From Stenotrophomonas raiganjensis (SeqCode) (GTDB lineage Bacteria; Pseudomonadota; Gammaproteobacteria; Xanthomonadales; Xanthomonadaceae), in contig NZ_JAUTXR010000195.1 of assembly GCF_030658505.1 (NCBI RefSeq), positions 124,001-188,000 on the forward strand: a stretch of 64,000 nt of DNA, in the 5' to 3' direction. This document shows positions 17,649 to 28,407 of the stretch, piece after piece. A program made the position numbers and the translations under genes. Positions within the stretch are counted from its first letter, which is position 1. Each line of letters starts with the position of its first letter. The notes under the pieces are model-generated. The model saw only the letters and a program-made list of their open reading frames with translations, had not been told where the DNA came from and ran no database searches.

Positions 17649-18847
17649 GAATCCGCTCGCTGATGGCGGCGCTGCGAGGCGCGGCGCTGGTCGCGCTTGG
17701 GATGGGGTCAGCAACGCAGGCGCCTGCGGCAGAAGTGCTGGTCACGGCAGAGTTTGCCCCGTCAGCCCTGGACCCGGGCCGGATGGTCTTCCGGAATACA
17801 ACGCAGCGCGGCAGCTACTGCTCGTGGCGGCCGGAGTTCTGTGCGGATGATGGCGCCTACTCCGTCGATGTTCCACTGCAGTGGAGTAAAACCTACGAGC
17901 ACAATGGTGATGTTCGTAAGCGCTTTTATCTTGGATTGCCCGCTCCCCGGACCGTCATGCTACGTAACACCGTCACGGGTACTGAAGCTGAAGTGCGAAT
18001 CACGATAGCCACCGTCAGCGGTCATGTGACGCCCGGAGGTGGAGCCAATCCCGTATTCACACGATCAGTACGTGGAGGGTGCAGCTACGTTCATACGGCC
18101 GGCACCGGATCATTTGTAAGGTTTGGATGGATCGTCCGCAATCCAGAGACGCCGGTGCCGTGCAACTCGCAGGGGGATACAGCGCTTCCACAGCCGGCCG
18201 ATTATGCGATGTCTTGGTTCGGCTTGGGTCTTCTCATAACTGCACCTTCGCCCCTGTCCCTTAGCGATGGTATTTATGAAGGCGCGTTGACCTACACTGC
18301 AGGAGACGCGGGCAGCGACATCGACTTTGGCGATGATGTCACCACCGAGCCGATCACGTTGAAGTTCCGCTTCACGGTATCCCACCAGTTCCAGGTGCGT
18401 TTCCCAAGCGACAATCCCCAGGTGCACTTGGCGCCGGAGGCAGGTTGGGCGCAGTGGACCGATCAGGGCCGTGCCCCGACACGCCTCTATCAGGAGCTGC
18501 CATTCCATCTGACCAGCTCGATGGACTTCAGCATGAAGCTGCGCTGTGAGCACGACGCAGGCAATCGCTGCGGCATTCGCAACCACGCACTTGGGGAGGT
18601 TGTACCGGTGGATGTGGACGTCACCCTGCCCGGCATGCGCAATCTGCGGGATGGGCGCCCGGCGCAGGACACACCGCTGTCGCCCGACGACGCACAGGCG
18701 CCGCGCTTCACACCGGATGGCTATCTGATGCAGCGGCGGTCGACCTTGCGGTTCACCGCAGGACGGGACGCCGTAACAGAGATGCTGAAGGCGCCAGGCT
18801 CGCATTGGGAAGGCAACATGACCGTGGTGTTTGACGCCAACCCGTAG
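17645..18847 (+). CDS. Tip adhesin / minor subunit of CS1-type fimbriae
   Basis: A 400-residue exported protein with signal GAALVALGMGSATQAPAA. By place and size it is the CooD-like tip protein: an N-terminal receptor-binding part with paired Cys (SYCSWRPEFCADD) and a C-terminal pilin-like part. The C-terminus ends HWEGNMTVVFDANP, like the closing strand of pilins. GC content falls in the middle of the gene compared with the chaperone and usher, which is common for antigenic adhesins under diversifying selection or transfer. Receptor unknown. Confidence 0.8.
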   Translation: MRIRSLMAALRGAALVALGMGSATQAPAAEVLVTAEFAPSALDPGRMVFRNTTQRGSYCSWRPEFCADDGAYSVDVPLQWSKTYEHNGDVRKRFYLGLPAPRTVMLRNTVTGTEAEVRITIATVSGHVTPGGGANPVFTRSVRGGCSYVHTAGTGSFVRFGWIVRNPETPVPCNSQGDTALPQPADYAMSWFGLGLLITAPSPLSLSDGIYEGALTYTAGDAGSDIDFGDDVTTEPITLKFRFTVSHQFQVRFPSDNPQVHLAPEAGWAQWTDQGRAPTRLYQELPFHLTSSMDFSMKLRCEHDAGNRCGIRNHALGEVVPVDVDVTLPGMRNLRDGRPAQDTPLSPDDAQAPRFTPDGYLMQRRSTLRFTAGRDAVTEMLKAPGSHWEGNMTVVFDANP

Positions 18848-18872
18848 TCGCACGCGGGAGTGTGTTACGGGC

Positions 18873-18896
18873 GTGCCGGCCAGCGGCCGGCACTAC
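18873..18896 (-). repeat. SMAG palindrome
   Basis: Read on the minus strand it begins GTAGTGCCGGCC and folds as TGCCGGCC/GGCCGGCA. It lies between the convergent tip adhesin and proline iminopeptidase genes and can terminate either. Confidence 0.8.
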
Positions 18897-18905
18897 CCCA
18901 GGCGT

Positions 18906-19853
18906 TCAGAACCGGTCGGCAAAGGCATCCGTCGCCCGCACCAGCGCATCCACCGTGGCCGGTTCGTTCGCGCTGTGGCCGGAGGCCACCATCTCCAGGC
19001 GCGCTTCCGGCCATGCCTTGGCCAGGTCCCAGGCGCTGCGTGGTGGGCAGATGATATCGTAGCGGCCCTGCACGATCACCGCAGGCAGGTGGCGGATGCG
19101 GTCGATGTCGCGCAGCAGCTGGCCCGGTTCCAGGAAGATGCCGTTGCGGAAGTAGTGCGCCTCGATGCGGGCCTTGGCCAAGGTATCCAGCGGATCATCG
19201 GTGGATTCGGCATCGACGTCGTGCTGCAGGGTGGCGGCATTGTCCTCCCAGCCCAGCCAGGCCTGCGCGGCGGCGATGCGGGTGGCCTCATCGGTGCCGT
19301 CCATGCGCTTCCAGTAGGCCGCGATCATGTCGCCGCGTTCCGCTTCCGGAATGTAGGCCTCGTAGCGGTCCCAGCGTTCGGGGAAGATCCAGCGCGCACC
19401 ACCGTCGGCCTCGGCGAACCAGCGGTTCTCCATTTCGCGGCCGAGGAACACGCCACGCACGATCAGGCCGGTGGCGCGCCCGGGATGCGCCTGCGCATAG
19501 GCCAATGACAGGGTCGAACCCCAGGATCCGCCATAGACCAGCCAGCGTTCGATGCCCAGATGCTCACGCACCTTCTCGATATCGGCCACCAGGTCCTGCG
19601 TGGTGTTGTCGCACAACTCGCCGAACGGCGTGGAACGGCCGCTGCCGCGCTGGTCGATCAGCACGATGCGGTAGCGTGCCGGATCGAAGAAGCGGCGATG
19701 GGTGGGCGAGATGCCGGCGCCGGGGCCGCCGTGCAGGTACACCACCGGAATGCCCTCGGGCGTGCCGCACTCTTCGATGTGCAGGGTGTGCAGATCGCTC
19801 ACCTTCAGGGTGAACTCGCGGTAGGGCTCGATGGCGGGGTACAGGGTGCGCAT
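18906..19853 (-). CDS. pip: Proline iminopeptidase (alpha/beta-hydrolase, S33)
   Basis: A 315-residue cytoplasmic peptidase that removes N-terminal proline. HGGPGAG (41-47) is the oxyanion site, Ser110 in GGSWGS the nucleophile, Asp in QGRYDIICP and His in VASGHSANEP the other catalytic residues. The ENRWF...YI cap region fits the Xanthomonas enzyme, whose structure is known. The start ATG 19853 matches the family N-terminus (MRTLYPAIEPY); the frame stays open for more than 1 kb upstream but encodes nothing recognisable. Confidence 0.95.
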   Translation of the reverse strand: MRTLYPAIEPYREFTLKVSDLHTLHIEECGTPEGIPVVYLHGGPGAGISPTHRRFFDPARYRIVLIDQRGSGRSTPFGELCDNTTQDLVADIEKVREHLGIERWLVYGGSWGSTLSLAYAQAHPGRATGLIVRGVFLGREMENRWFAEADGGARWIFPERWDRYEAYIPEAERGDMIAAYWKRMDGTDEATRIAAAQAWLGWEDNAATLQHDVDAESTDDPLDTLAKARIEAHYFRNGIFLEPGQLLRDIDRIRHLPAVIVQGRYDIICPPRSAWDLAKAWPEARLEMVASGHSANEPATVDALVRATDAFADRF

Positions 19854-19954
19854 GGCGGGCGTCTCACAAGCAGGGGCGGCCAGCATAGCGCCGCCGCCCG
19901 CTGCCTGCAGTGGCATGTACCTTCCCGGCGCTGGAAATGCGCTGGCCGATGCGC

Positions 19955-20639
19955 ATGAGCTTTCGCGATGCAAGCGCCACGACCGGGACGTCCACGCCCA
20001 AACCCACGCCCAGCAGCGGCGCGCGCGAGCTGCTGAAGTGGATCGCGCTGCTGGCCATGACCGGCGACCCTGTAACCAAGGCGGTCTTCGGCGGCTACGT
20101 GCCGGTGGTCGCCGACCTGGGACGTATCGCGTTCCCGCTGTTCGCGCTGGTGATGGCCTGCAACCTGGCCCAGCCGGGCGCCGACCTGAGCAGATCGATA
20201 CGCCGGCTCTTGCGCGCTTGCTATGGGGGCTGATCGCGCAGCCATTGCACGCGCTCGCGTTTGGTTCCTGGCTGCCGCTCAACATCCTGCTTACCTTCAC
20301 TTTGGCGGGGGGCCGTGCATGCGCTTGCGAGCAATCGGCCGGTGCGGCTGTTGCTGGCTGCCGGCGTGCTGCCGATGTTCGTGGACCACCAGTGGGCCGG
20401 CGTTGGCTCCGTGCTGCTGGCCTGGATCGCGTTCCGGCATCGGGCGTGGTGGCTGTTGCTCGTTGGGCTTGCAGCGGTGTGCTGGGCCAACCACAGCGGC
20501 TGGGCGCTGCTGGCCATTCCGGTAGTACTGCTGGCGACGAGGATGCCGGGGCAACTGCCGCGCTGCCGATGGGCGTTTTTGCGGGTACTACGTGGGGGAT
20601 CTGGCGTTTCTTGCGGCATACACGGTAGTAAGCGGCTGA
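19955..20639 (+). pseudogene. TraX-family acyltransferase-like membrane protein, frameshifted
   Basis: Similarity to TraX-type ten-helix membrane proteins runs through three frames. Frame 1 (from ATG 19955) gives LLKWIALLAMTGDPVTKAVFG and FPLFALVMACNLAQP; near 20205 it moves to ARLLWGLIAQPLHALAFGSWLPLNILLTFTLA; near 20310, at a run of six G, it returns to VHALASNRPVRLLLAAGVLPMFVDHQW; near 20577, at a run of five T, it moves to the usual C-terminus GYYVGDLAFLAAYTVVSG and stops at 20639. Two of three shifts are at homopolymers, so either decay or sequencing error is possible. TraX acetylates F-pilin in the F plasmid; chromosomal copies have unknown roles. Confidence 0.8.
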
Positions 20640-20762
20640 GCGCGCACGGGCGTCGGCTGCCTCGCTATCGTCCCCGTCCGATGGAACGTGAGGGTGCGGC
20701 CGCCGACGATGCTCTGGTAGCGGCATGGTCGCTACGCACCCATTAAACGACCGGAGCAATCC

Positions 20763-21188
20763 ATGAGCATTGAATCGATCCTGTACTCGGCCCAGGCGAC
20801 CGCTGTAGGTGGCCGCGAAGGGCGCGCGACCTCGTCCGACAGGGCGCTGGACGTCATCCTCTCCACGCCTGCCGAGCTGGGGGGGACCGGCGGCAAAGGC
20901 ACGAACCCGGAACAGATGTTCGCGGCGGGCTATGCCGGTTGCTTCCTGGGGGCAGTGAAGTATGTGGCGGGCCAGGAAGGGATCTCGATCCCGGACGAAG
21001 CTTCGGTTACCGGTCGTGTGGGCATCGGCCAGGTCAGCACCGGCTTCGCCATCGATGTGGCGCTGACCATCTCGCTTCCGGGCGTGCCCGGCGAACAGGC
21101 CGAAGACCTCGTGCGCAAGGCCCATGTGGTGTGCCCGTACTCGCACGCCACCCGCAACAACGTGAATGTCTCACTGGCTGTCGCCTGA
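20763..21188 (+). CDS. ohr: Organic hydroperoxide resistance protein Ohr
   Basis: A 141-residue thiol peroxidase of the OsmC/Ohr family that reduces fatty-acid and organic hydroperoxides in the cytoplasm. The two redox Cys are present: Cys60 in GYAGCFLGA and Cys124 in [13 protein letters not shown]; Glu50 in NPEQMFAAG and an Arg near residue 20 supply the active-site salt bridge. Length matches Xanthomonas Ohr. GGAGCAA precedes the ATG. The usual neighbour and repressor OhrR is not adjacent here. Confidence 0.95.
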   Translation: MSIESILYSAQATAVGGREGRATSSDRALDVILSTPAELGGTGGKGTNPEQMFAAGYAGCFLGAVKYVAGQEGISIPDEASVTGRVGIGQVSTGFAIDVALTISLPGVPGEQAEDLVRKAHVVCPYSHATRNNVNVSLAVA

Positions 21189-21195
21189 CCAGCCC

Positions 21196-21230
21196 GGCCG
21201 CAGCAATGAACTGCTGCGGCCGTTCTTCCT
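21196..21230 (+). terminator. Intrinsic terminator of ohr
   Basis: GGCCGCAGCA (21196-21205) pairs perfectly with TGCTGCGGCC (21212-21221), loop of six, then GTTCTTCCT. It also lies directly after the convergent acyltransferase-like gene. Confidence 0.8.
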
Positions 21231-22099
21231 CATCTATCCAGATGGTGCCAATCGAGAGGTGCCGCAGTGATGAAGGAATGGATGCTTTCACGCAGGCACT
21301 GTGCGCTGAGGGTTGCCGACTTCCCGCCAAACTCACCCAGCACGTGCAATGTGCCGGCATCGGAGCTGTCGTAGCGATGGCTGAGCAACAGCATCGGTAC
21401 TTTTGCCAGCTTTGCAAACCGAACGGGCCCTGCCTCGTGCTCCGATATGGATGGTGCAAGGTCGGCCGGGTCGAGTATGCAGATTACCGTTGCGCCCCGT
21501 CGCAGGCTTCGCCATGCCTGCCCACGGTGCTTCGCCCCTCCAACTTCCAGCAGTCGCCCGTGGCGTTGCAGGTTGCGCAGCACGGCGTGCTCTGCCGAAT
21601 GCTCGGCATGAGGTGAATTCAGAAAGTAATGGGTCGGCGCACCCGGCCTGTCCAGCACCGCGGCAATGGCCAGCTCCAGGTCGCCGCTGGGCAGGAAGCA
21701 GATGACGCGCTGGCGGCCCGCCGAGGCCGCCCAGAGACCTCGCGGGTCATGCCACTGAATTGCACGCATGTGATGGCGCAGCGCGGCCAGTGATTGCTGG
21801 CGGTATGTCCTCAGCCAAACCTGACGCAGCCAGTCCCGGGCCAGGTAGTGCGCCGCTGCCTTCCGGGCGGCGACAGCCTTCATTCCACGTGCTTGCAGTG
21901 CCCGCAGCGCGCGATGATACCGGCAAGGCTGCAGTGACGGCGCTACCAGGCTGAACGCCCATTCGGTCACGCGCCGGTGCGCGACAGGCGACAGTAGTGA
22001 TGACGCTGCGCCGCTGAGATTCAATGCCATGCGCTGAATGGCGTGCCCGGCGATCAGGCGCAGCACCCATAGGCTTTCTCGCATCTGGCCGACCATCAT
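21230..22099 (-). CDS. LpxL-like acyltransferase paralogue with lost catalytic His
   Basis: A 289-residue protein. ATG at 22099 has AGGA upstream; the frame extends to 22186 without support. It is a clear paralogue of the protein at 42409-43362: both share R-I-x-W-x-DP-x-G-x-W, a conserved block before the active-site loop, and the LR-RG-T-V-I--D segment. They belong by eye to the LpxL/HtrB lysophospholipid acyltransferase superfamily. Here the loop reads FLPSGDLELA, with Pro137 where the other has His133 in LLHTGEYRLA, so the HxxxxE/D catalytic motif is missing. It may be inactive or regulatory. It is divergent from the sensor kinase gene. Confidence 0.6.
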   Translation of the reverse strand: MMVGQMRESLWVLRLIAGHAIQRMALNLSGAASSLLSPVAHRRVTEWAFSLVAPSLQPCRYHRALRALQARGMKAVAARKAAAHYLARDWLRQVWLRTYRQQSLAALRHHMRAIQWHDPRGLWAASAGRQRVICFLPSGDLELAIAAVLDRPGAPTHYFLNSPHAEHSAEHAVLRNLQRHGRLLEVGGAKHRGQAWRSLRRGATVICILDPADLAPSISEHEAGPVRFAKLAKVPMLLLSHRYDSSDAGTLHVLGEFGGKSATLSAQCLRESIHSFITAAPLDWHHLDR

Positions 22100-22307
22100 T
22101 GCCTCGTCCTGCTCCTCGAAGTGAAGAGCGTGGTGCGGCAGGAGCGGTGACGAAACCGGACAAGTACGAATTGCGCGGTGCCCCATGCTCAGCGGGCGAA
22201 TGCGTCACGTCTCAAGCCATTTTTGGACATCGTCCTACATCCGCGGTTGCGGGCCCGCCGCATGCTGTCTACCCCTCAGTTCAGCAGCGCCTTGCGCCGC
22301 CAATGCC

Positions 22308-24980
22308 ATGCCTGCCGTTGCCCCGTCCATCGCGGATTCACTGCGTCGCCTGCCTGGGCTGGCGAGTGCCAGCGTGGCCGACGTGGATGAACTGCAGGCG
22401 CTGCACCGCTATCCACGGCGACTGATGCTGGCCTGTGGCGTGGTGCTGAGCCTGTTGTCGGTCAGCATCCTGATCACCCTCATCGTGGTGCAGGTCAATG
22501 GCTACGAGGCGCGCCGGATCGCCGAGTTCCGCCGCGCCCACAATGCGCTGCAGATCCAGTTGGCGCGGCAGGATGCCAGCTACGTGCGGCTGGCCAACAT
22601 GGCCGAGTACGCCTGGAGCCACGACATCCCGTTGTCGCGGTCCGGTGCTGCAGCCCTTCGCGAGGCGTATCTGGAGGGCGGCCAGCGGCTTATGGTCGTG
22701 GCCGATGACCGGAGCCGGCCGCAGATGGCACTTGGGCTTGAAACAACGGCGTGGCGACCGCAGGAGCTGCAACGCTACCTGCAGCTGAGCGCCGCGGTAT
22801 CACTGATCCAGCGATTGACCGCCACGGCGGACGATGGCGAACCTGCCAGTGCGTCGTACTTCTTCGACCCCAGTGGCCAGTATCTTTCGCTGGACAAGGG
22901 GCTGACCGAGCGCAGCCTGATCGCCGCCCTGGCGGTCAGCTCACGCAGCGAGGTGTTCGAGCATCTGCGTGCGCCGGCACAGTTGCTGGCACCGGCGTCT
23001 GTTCACGACCAGGTGCCTCTTCTGGAGAGCGTTGAACGCAGCGAACGGACGCAGCGGACATTCGGCCGGCACCCACTCACGGCCGAGCCTTCGCTGGTCT
23101 CGGTGTTCCAGGCCGACGCTGGAGACGCCCCCATCGCCACGTTCGTGGCCTACGAGCCCGTGGCCAGATTGCAGGCGCTGCTGCGCCGAAACAGCCAGGG
23201 GCACCTGTTCCTGCTTGATCGGCATGGCATGCTCGTTCTGGCCTCCAATGATGACGGGCAGTCACAACCAGTGGTCGAAAGTGACTGGGTGCTGCTCGGA
23301 AACGCAACGCGCGCGCGCTTCCACAACGGTCGCTTCACTCTGGCACTGGCGGTAGAAGGAACTCCGTGGACGCTGGTCGAGACTTATCGTTGGCCGGACA
23401 TTCTGCGCGGCATTGCGCCGATGCTGTTGACTGGCGGGCTGTCTCTGCTGGCCGCGCTGGCCGCGTTGTGGCTGGTGCTGTTGTGGCTGCACCGCCGCAT
23501 GTATACGCCGGCGCTGTGCCAGGTGAAGGCCATCTATGCGCGGGACAGGCGCCTGCGCCTGCTGCTGGAACACGTGCCGGTGGGCGTGGCGCTGCTGGAT
23601 GCGGACACGGGCAACGTGCAGGACTGGAATGGCCCGCTGCAGCGCATGGATCGGGCAGCCGGCGCGCGGCTGCTGCCACAGCTGCGCGAGGCGGCGATGC
23701 AGGCGGACCTTGCCCAGGGCGCCACACAGGTCAGTGGCGAATTGCCTCTGTCTCATGATCAGAAGCAGGCGCTGATCCACCGTACGCGTATCCATTGCGG
23801 AGGTGATGCCTGGCCTGGGGGCGTGCTGCTGATGGTCGAAGACATCAGTGCCGACATGCAGGCCGTGCGCGCTGAGCAGGCGCGCACCCGGCAGGCGGAA
23901 GCATGCAGCCACGCAAAATCCGATTTCCTGGCCGCCATGAGCCATGAGATCCGGACGCCGCTGCACGGCATCATTGGGCACCTGGAGCTGCTGGCACGCG
24001 GACCATTGCCCTGCGAGGCGCTGGAGCGCGTGCAACGGCTGCGGCAGTCGGCGGACTCACTGATGGACGTGATCAGCGATGTGCTGGACCTGTCGCGGAT
24101 CGAATCCGGGCAATGGTCGCTGACTCCCGAGCGATTCTGTCCGGCCGCTCTGCTGGAACGGGTCGCGGTGCTGTACGCGCCGGTGGCCCAGGCAAAGGGC
24201 CTCCAGCTGGATTGTGTGGTCGAGCCTGATGTCCCGGGTGCTGCGGTGGCACCGATGGCCGCCATCGAGCGCGTCCTGCGCAACCTCGCCAGCAATGCGC
24301 TGAAGTTCACGTCCTCTGGGCGGGTGCAGCTGCGCGTGGCCTGCGTCCGTGACGAGAACTCCGCCATCCTGCGCTTTGAAGTGACTGATTCGGGCATTGG
24401 CCTCAGTGCTGACGCTTGCACACGCCTGTTCCAGCCGTTCGTACAGGCCGATGCCAGCATTCCTTCACGGTTCGGTGGGTCAGGGCTTGGCCTGGCCCTG
24501 TGCCAGCAACTGTGCGAGCGGATGAGGGGGCGCATCTGGGTGCAGAGCACGCCTGGGGTGGGCAGCCGATTCCTTTTCGAAGTGAATCTGCAGGCATCGG
24601 TCTCCATACCGCAGTCACTGCCGCTGGCGGGACGCAGCGTGGGCCTGCTGGCGGCACCCGGCCCGTGGCGTGTCGAACTCAAGCGGCGCCTGCGGGCGGG
24701 GGGCGCACAGGTACACGCGTATGCCACTGCGTGCGAGCTGGCCCAGGCGGCACCGGTTGCAGCGCTGGTGATGTTCGAGCCTACAGACGAGGCCCTTTGC
24801 TGGGCACAACGCGAGGGTGGCGGCTGGGTGGGCGTACTCCGGGACGGCCCGTTGCGGCCCCAGGCCCGGGAGGGGGGCGTGGTCGTGTCCTGTTACACCA
24901 GCGATGGTCTGCTGCAGGCGGTACTGCAGGCGCTGGCCTCGGAAGAGCTGATTGTGCCAGCTAATGACGTAATCGGATAA
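22308..24980 (+). CDS. Large membrane sensor histidine kinase with degenerate receiver
   Basis: An 890-residue kinase (start [12 protein letters not shown]). Helix about 43-65 and helix about 370-395 enclose a 300-residue periplasmic sensor, of the same type as the next gene. A PAS-like linker leads to the dimerisation domain with His546 ([13 protein letters not shown]) and the ATPase domain ([38 protein letters not shown]). The last 130 residues look like a receiver fold ([18 protein letters not shown]) but no Asp in a typical D-x-x-MP setting is visible. It probably passes its phosphate on, perhaps through the neighbouring kinase's HPt. Confidence 0.85.
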   Translation: MPAVAPSIADSLRRLPGLASASVADVDELQALHRYPRRLMLACGVVLSLLSVSILITLIVVQVNGYEARRIAEFRRAHNALQIQLARQDASYVRLANMAEYAWSHDIPLSRSGAAALREAYLEGGQRLMVVADDRSRPQMALGLETTAWRPQELQRYLQLSAAVSLIQRLTATADDGEPASASYFFDPSGQYLSLDKGLTERSLIAALAVSSRSEVFEHLRAPAQLLAPASVHDQVPLLESVERSERTQRTFGRHPLTAEPSLVSVFQADAGDAPIATFVAYEPVARLQALLRRNSQGHLFLLDRHGMLVLASNDDGQSQPVVESDWVLLGNATRARFHNGRFTLALAVEGTPWTLVETYRWPDILRGIAPMLLTGGLSLLAALAALWLVLLWLHRRMYTPALCQVKAIYARDRRLRLLLEHVPVGVALLDADTGNVQDWNGPLQRMDRAAGARLLPQLREAAMQADLAQGATQVSGELPLSHDQKQALIHRTRIHCGGDAWPGGVLLMVEDISADMQAVRAEQARTRQAEACSHAKSDFLAAMSHEIRTPLHGIIGHLELLARGPLPCEALERVQRLRQSADSLMDVISDVLDLSRIESGQWSLTPERFCPAALLERVAVLYAPVAQAKGLQLDCVVEPDVPGAAVAPMAAIERVLRNLASNALKFTSSGRVQLRVACVRDENSAILRFEVTDSGIGLSADACTRLFQPFVQADASIPSRFGGSGLGLALCQQLCERMRGRIWVQSTPGVGSRFLFEVNLQASVSIPQSLPLAGRSVGLLAAPGPWRVELKRRLRAGGAQVHAYATACELAQAAPVAALVMFEPTDEALCWAQREGGGWVGVLRDGPLRPQAREGGVVVSCYTSDGLLQAVLQALASEELIVPANDVIG

Positions 24981-25012
24981 ATTGCATGGGTACCCACCTC
25001 AGGATCTCCGTC

Positions 25013-28000
25013 ATGGCAGGCACCGACGCAGCGCAGGGAACCGGCAGCGGCGCTGCGGCCCGCCTGGACGATCTGCGCCGCCTGCGCCGTCGCCTGCTTT
25101 GGGGGGGCGGGGCACTGATCACCATGCTGGTGCTGCTGACGACGCTCATCAGCTCCATTGCCGATGTGGAGGAGTTCCATGCCCGCGAGCGGCAGTCCTT
25201 CCTCGAGGCCCGTGCAGCGCTGGATTACTTCCTCTATCAGCGCGACCGTGCTTACGCCACTTCGATCAATGGCAATGATGTTCTATGGCGCGACCAGCAG
25301 CCGGTGCTTCAGTTGGCCGGCCACCCCTGGGCCGAGCGCTTCCACGCCAGCGGCGAAGAAGTCGTGGTCCGCGCAGAGGGCCGCACGGCAGTGCCCTGGC
25401 TGGTACTTGGGGCGCGTGACAACCCATTGCCGCCCGACCAGCTGAAGGCCTACCTGGGCATGATTGAGATCTACTCGGCCTACACGGCCGATTCGATCAC
25501 CGCGCAGGACGCACCGGGGCCGGTAGCCATGTTCGCCTACGAGCCACAGGGACGCCTGCTGGCGGTTTCCAACGTCCGCGATGAGGCACAGCTGCTGCAG
25601 ACGCTGGGGGTGGCCACCCGACAGCAGGCGTTCGCCCGCCTGCTGCGTGACGAGCCGGAAGTGCGCAAGCTGCTGCCACGGCCGGGACCGATCCGTGCCG
25701 CCTCTCGTGAAGGCCGGCTGCTGTCGCGCTACGCCGTCAATCCGCTTACGGGGCAGCCGTCGTTGGTGGGCGTGGTGACCATGGCTGAGGGCACCAGCCC
25801 ATACTTCCGCCGCGTGGTGTTCGAGTCCATCGACACCATCAGGAACCGTCTGGAAGCACGTGAAGAGGGGCGCTACCTGGTGGTCGATGGCAGTCGGCAA
25901 AAGGTTCTCAGCAGTGGCGGGCTGACCGAGGGTGAGCAGGCGCAGCTGCTCGAGGCCGTGGGTACCGGCGTAGGGGCCAAGCCTTCCCGGAAGTATGCCC
26001 AAGGCCGCTTCATTCTCAGCTGCAGCCTGCCGGGCGTGGACTGGACGCTCAGCCACGTCTACGACTGGGGTGACATCTGGCAGGCACAGGGTGTGTACCT
26101 GCTTGCGCGCTGGCTCAGTGCCGCGCTGATCATCGGCCTGCTCTGGTGGCTGCTGCGTCGCATCGACCGGCGGGTGTTCACCCCGGCGCTGGCCGACGCC
26201 TCGCGCGTGTACGAAAGCGAGGCCCTGAGCCGGACGATCATCAGCACCGCGCCAATCGGCCTTGCACTGCTGGCCCGGGAGAATGGAACGCCGTTGCTGC
26301 AGAACGACGCCGCGCGCCAGTGGGTGGGTGACGCCCCGGTCGGCGCCGACAACGGCGACACCGTCGTGCCGTTGTATGTGCGGCTGGCAGAGCTGGGGCG
26401 GGGCTCTGCTGGCGAGGAGGTCATGGAGCTGCAATGGTCGTCCAGCGATCAGGCGGATACCCAGCTGCAGATCAGCCTGGCACCGGCCACGTACCACGAT
26501 CAGCCGGTGTGGGTCTGCGCAATGCGGGACGTAACCGCGCAGGTCGAGCTGGAAGACAATCTGCGACGTGCGCGCGAGGATTCGGAGTCGGCGCGCCAGG
26601 CCGCCGAAGCTGCAACGCGCGCCAAGTCGGCGTTCGTGGCAACCATGAGCCACGAGATCCGCACCCCCCTGAACGGCGTCCTCGGCCACCTGGAACTGCT
26701 GGAGCGATCGCCACTGCAGCCCGATCAGCGCGCTCGACTGGAGCGTATCCGCTTCTCCGCCGATGCGCTGATGCGCATCATCAGCGATGTGCTGGATTTC
26801 TCCAAGATCGAGGCCGGTCAGCTGGATGTCGAGCCTGTACCCTTCGCACTGCGGCCGTTGATTGAAGGCGTGGCGATGCTGTACGCACCTGACGCGCTGC
26901 GCAAGGGCGTGCGCCTGTACTTTGCCGTGGAAGCGCCCGACGACCAGGACTGCATTGCCGACGCGCATCGTATCCGCCAGATCCTCAACAACCTCGTCAG
27001 CAATGCGGTGAAGTTCACCGCCTCCGGGCGCATCATGCTGCGCGCAGAGCTCCGGGCGGGCGCCGGCACCCGGGGCACCCTGCGCGTGCAGGTCATCGAT
27101 TCGGGCATCGGCATGAGCCCGGAACAGGCAGCACAGCTGTTCCAGCCGTTCCAGCAGGCCGATGCCAGCGTTTCGCGCCGCTATGGCGGCAGTGGCCTGG
27201 GCCTGGCGCTGTGCCAGCAGCTTGCACAGGCCATGGGCGGGGATGTGACCGTGCAAAGCACCGCAGGCGTAGGCAGCAGCTTCGCGCTGGAGCTGCCGGT
27301 GCGCCTGCAGCCCGCCAAAGAGGCCGCAGTGCTGCCGCTGCGTGGGCGGTACATTACGCTCCTTTCGTCCTCACCGGAATGGCGCAGCGAGTTTGACCGC
27401 CTGCTGCGCCATTGGGGTGCCGAAACAGAGCTGCTGGACCGCCCGCGGCCGGACGCGGGTGGCGAGGTGCTGCTGGTGGTGGGCGACCACCAGCCCTGGG
27501 AAGAGAGGGAGGAGCAGGCGCTTGCCGCCGCGCACAGGCGCACTGTGTTTGCCCACGCGCAGGGCCCTTTGATCCCGGAAGAGCGTGGCGGGCGCACCGA
27601 GGTGACCTGCTATGCCAGTGACGCATTGCTGGCGGCGTTGGGAAGCGCATCGGTACCCAACGCTGCCGCGAGGCCGCAGCGCGACACGCCGGTACCCGGG
27701 CGTGGCCGGGTGCTGCTGGTGGAAGACAATGCCGTGAACCGCGAGCTGATCCAGCAGCAGTTGGAAGAGCTGGGCTTCAGCGTGGACGCTGCCGAAGACG
27801 GCCAGGCCGCGTTGGCGATGTGGCAGGACGATATCTACCGGGCAGTGCTGACCGACATCAACATGCCGGTGATGGATGGCTATGCACTGGCCCGTGAACT
27901 GCGCCAGCGCGGGCAGTCGTTGCCGATCCTGGCCATCACCGCCACCGCGTTGGCCAGCGAGCGCGAGCGTTGCCTGGCAGCCGGCATTGATGACCTGCTG

Positions 28001-28390
28001 TTGAAGCCGTTGAATCTGGAGCGACTGGAAGCAGGATTGGCACGTAGCGGAAGGCTACCTGCCACCGCGCCCGCAACTGCGCCAGCGCAGCCGCCACGCA
28101 CGGTCTCGGTAGCCATTCGGCGTCTCTTCGTGGAAACCGGCGACAAGGACCTGCAGGTGATGGCCGCGGCCCGCGCCGCGGCTGACGGGCAAGGCCTGCT
28201 GGATCGCGTGCACGCCTTCAAGGGTGCTCTGCAGATGCTGGGTGAAACGGCCTTGGCCGAGCAGTGTGGCGATATCGAACAGGCCCTTCGCGATGGGCGG
28301 CCGCCCAGTGATGAAGCGCTGGATGGGTTGCAGGCCGCATTGCGGGCCTGCCTGGACGCCTACCGCGCCGGGCTGGAGCCCGCGCCGTGA
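25013..28390 (+). CDS. BvgS-like hybrid sensor kinase with receiver and HPt
   Basis: A 1125-residue tripartite kinase (start [12 protein letters not shown] 24986 also possible). Helix near 35-60, a periplasmic domain to about 365 ([28 protein letters not shown]), a second helix, then His547 ([13 protein letters not shown]), ATPase domain ([28 protein letters not shown]), receiver with Asp948 ([12 protein letters not shown]) and C-terminal HPt with His1067 ([13 protein letters not shown]). It begins soon after the preceding kinase and is a close paralogue, with the active His at almost the same residue number. It should drive one or both RcsB-like regulators that follow. Confidence 0.92.
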   Translation: MAGTDAAQGTGSGAAARLDDLRRLRRRLLWGGGALITMLVLLTTLISSIADVEEFHARERQSFLEARAALDYFLYQRDRAYATSINGNDVLWRDQQPVLQLAGHPWAERFHASGEEVVVRAEGRTAVPWLVLGARDNPLPPDQLKAYLGMIEIYSAYTADSITAQDAPGPVAMFAYEPQGRLLAVSNVRDEAQLLQTLGVATRQQAFARLLRDEPEVRKLLPRPGPIRAASREGRLLSRYAVNPLTGQPSLVGVVTMAEGTSPYFRRVVFESIDTIRNRLEAREEGRYLVVDGSRQKVLSSGGLTEGEQAQLLEAVGTGVGAKPSRKYAQGRFILSCSLPGVDWTLSHVYDWGDIWQAQGVYLLARWLSAALIIGLLWWLLRRIDRRVFTPALADASRVYESEALSRTIISTAPIGLALLARENGTPLLQNDAARQWVGDAPVGADNGDTVVPLYVRLAELGRGSAGEEVMELQWSSSDQADTQLQISLAPATYHDQPVWVCAMRDVTAQVELEDNLRRAREDSESARQAAEAATRAKSAFVATMSHEIRTPLNGVLGHLELLERSPLQPDQRARLERIRFSADALMRIISDVLDFSKIEAGQLDVEPVPFALRPLIEGVAMLYAPDALRKGVRLYFAVEAPDDQDCIADAHRIRQILNNLVSNAVKFTASGRIMLRAELRAGAGTRGTLRVQVIDSGIGMSPEQAAQLFQPFQQADASVSRRYGGSGLGLALCQQLAQAMGGDVTVQSTAGVGSSFALELPVRLQPAKEAAVLPLRGRYITLLSSSPEWRSEFDRLLRHWGAETELLDRPRPDAGGEVLLVVGDHQPWEEREEQALAAAHRRTVFAHAQGPLIPEERGGRTEVTCYASDALLAALGSASVPNAAARPQRDTPVPGRGRVLLVEDNAVNRELIQQQLEELGFSVDAAEDGQAALAMWQDDIYRAVLTDINMPVMDGYALARELRQRGQSLPILAITATALASERERCLAAGIDDLLLKPLNLERLEAGLARSGRLPATAPATAPAQPPRTVSVAIRRLFVETGDKDLQVMAAARAAADGQGLLDRVHAFKGALQMLGETALAEQCGDIEQALRDGRPPSDEALDGLQAALRACLDAYRAGLEPAP

Positions 28391-28407
28391 GCGGCGTGCG
28401 GCCCCGC

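Noticed and set aside
19854..21146. 430-residue N-terminal extension of proline iminopeptidase
   Set aside because: The family N-terminus starts at 19853; the extension has no similarity and crosses ohr and the TraX-like gene on the other strand.
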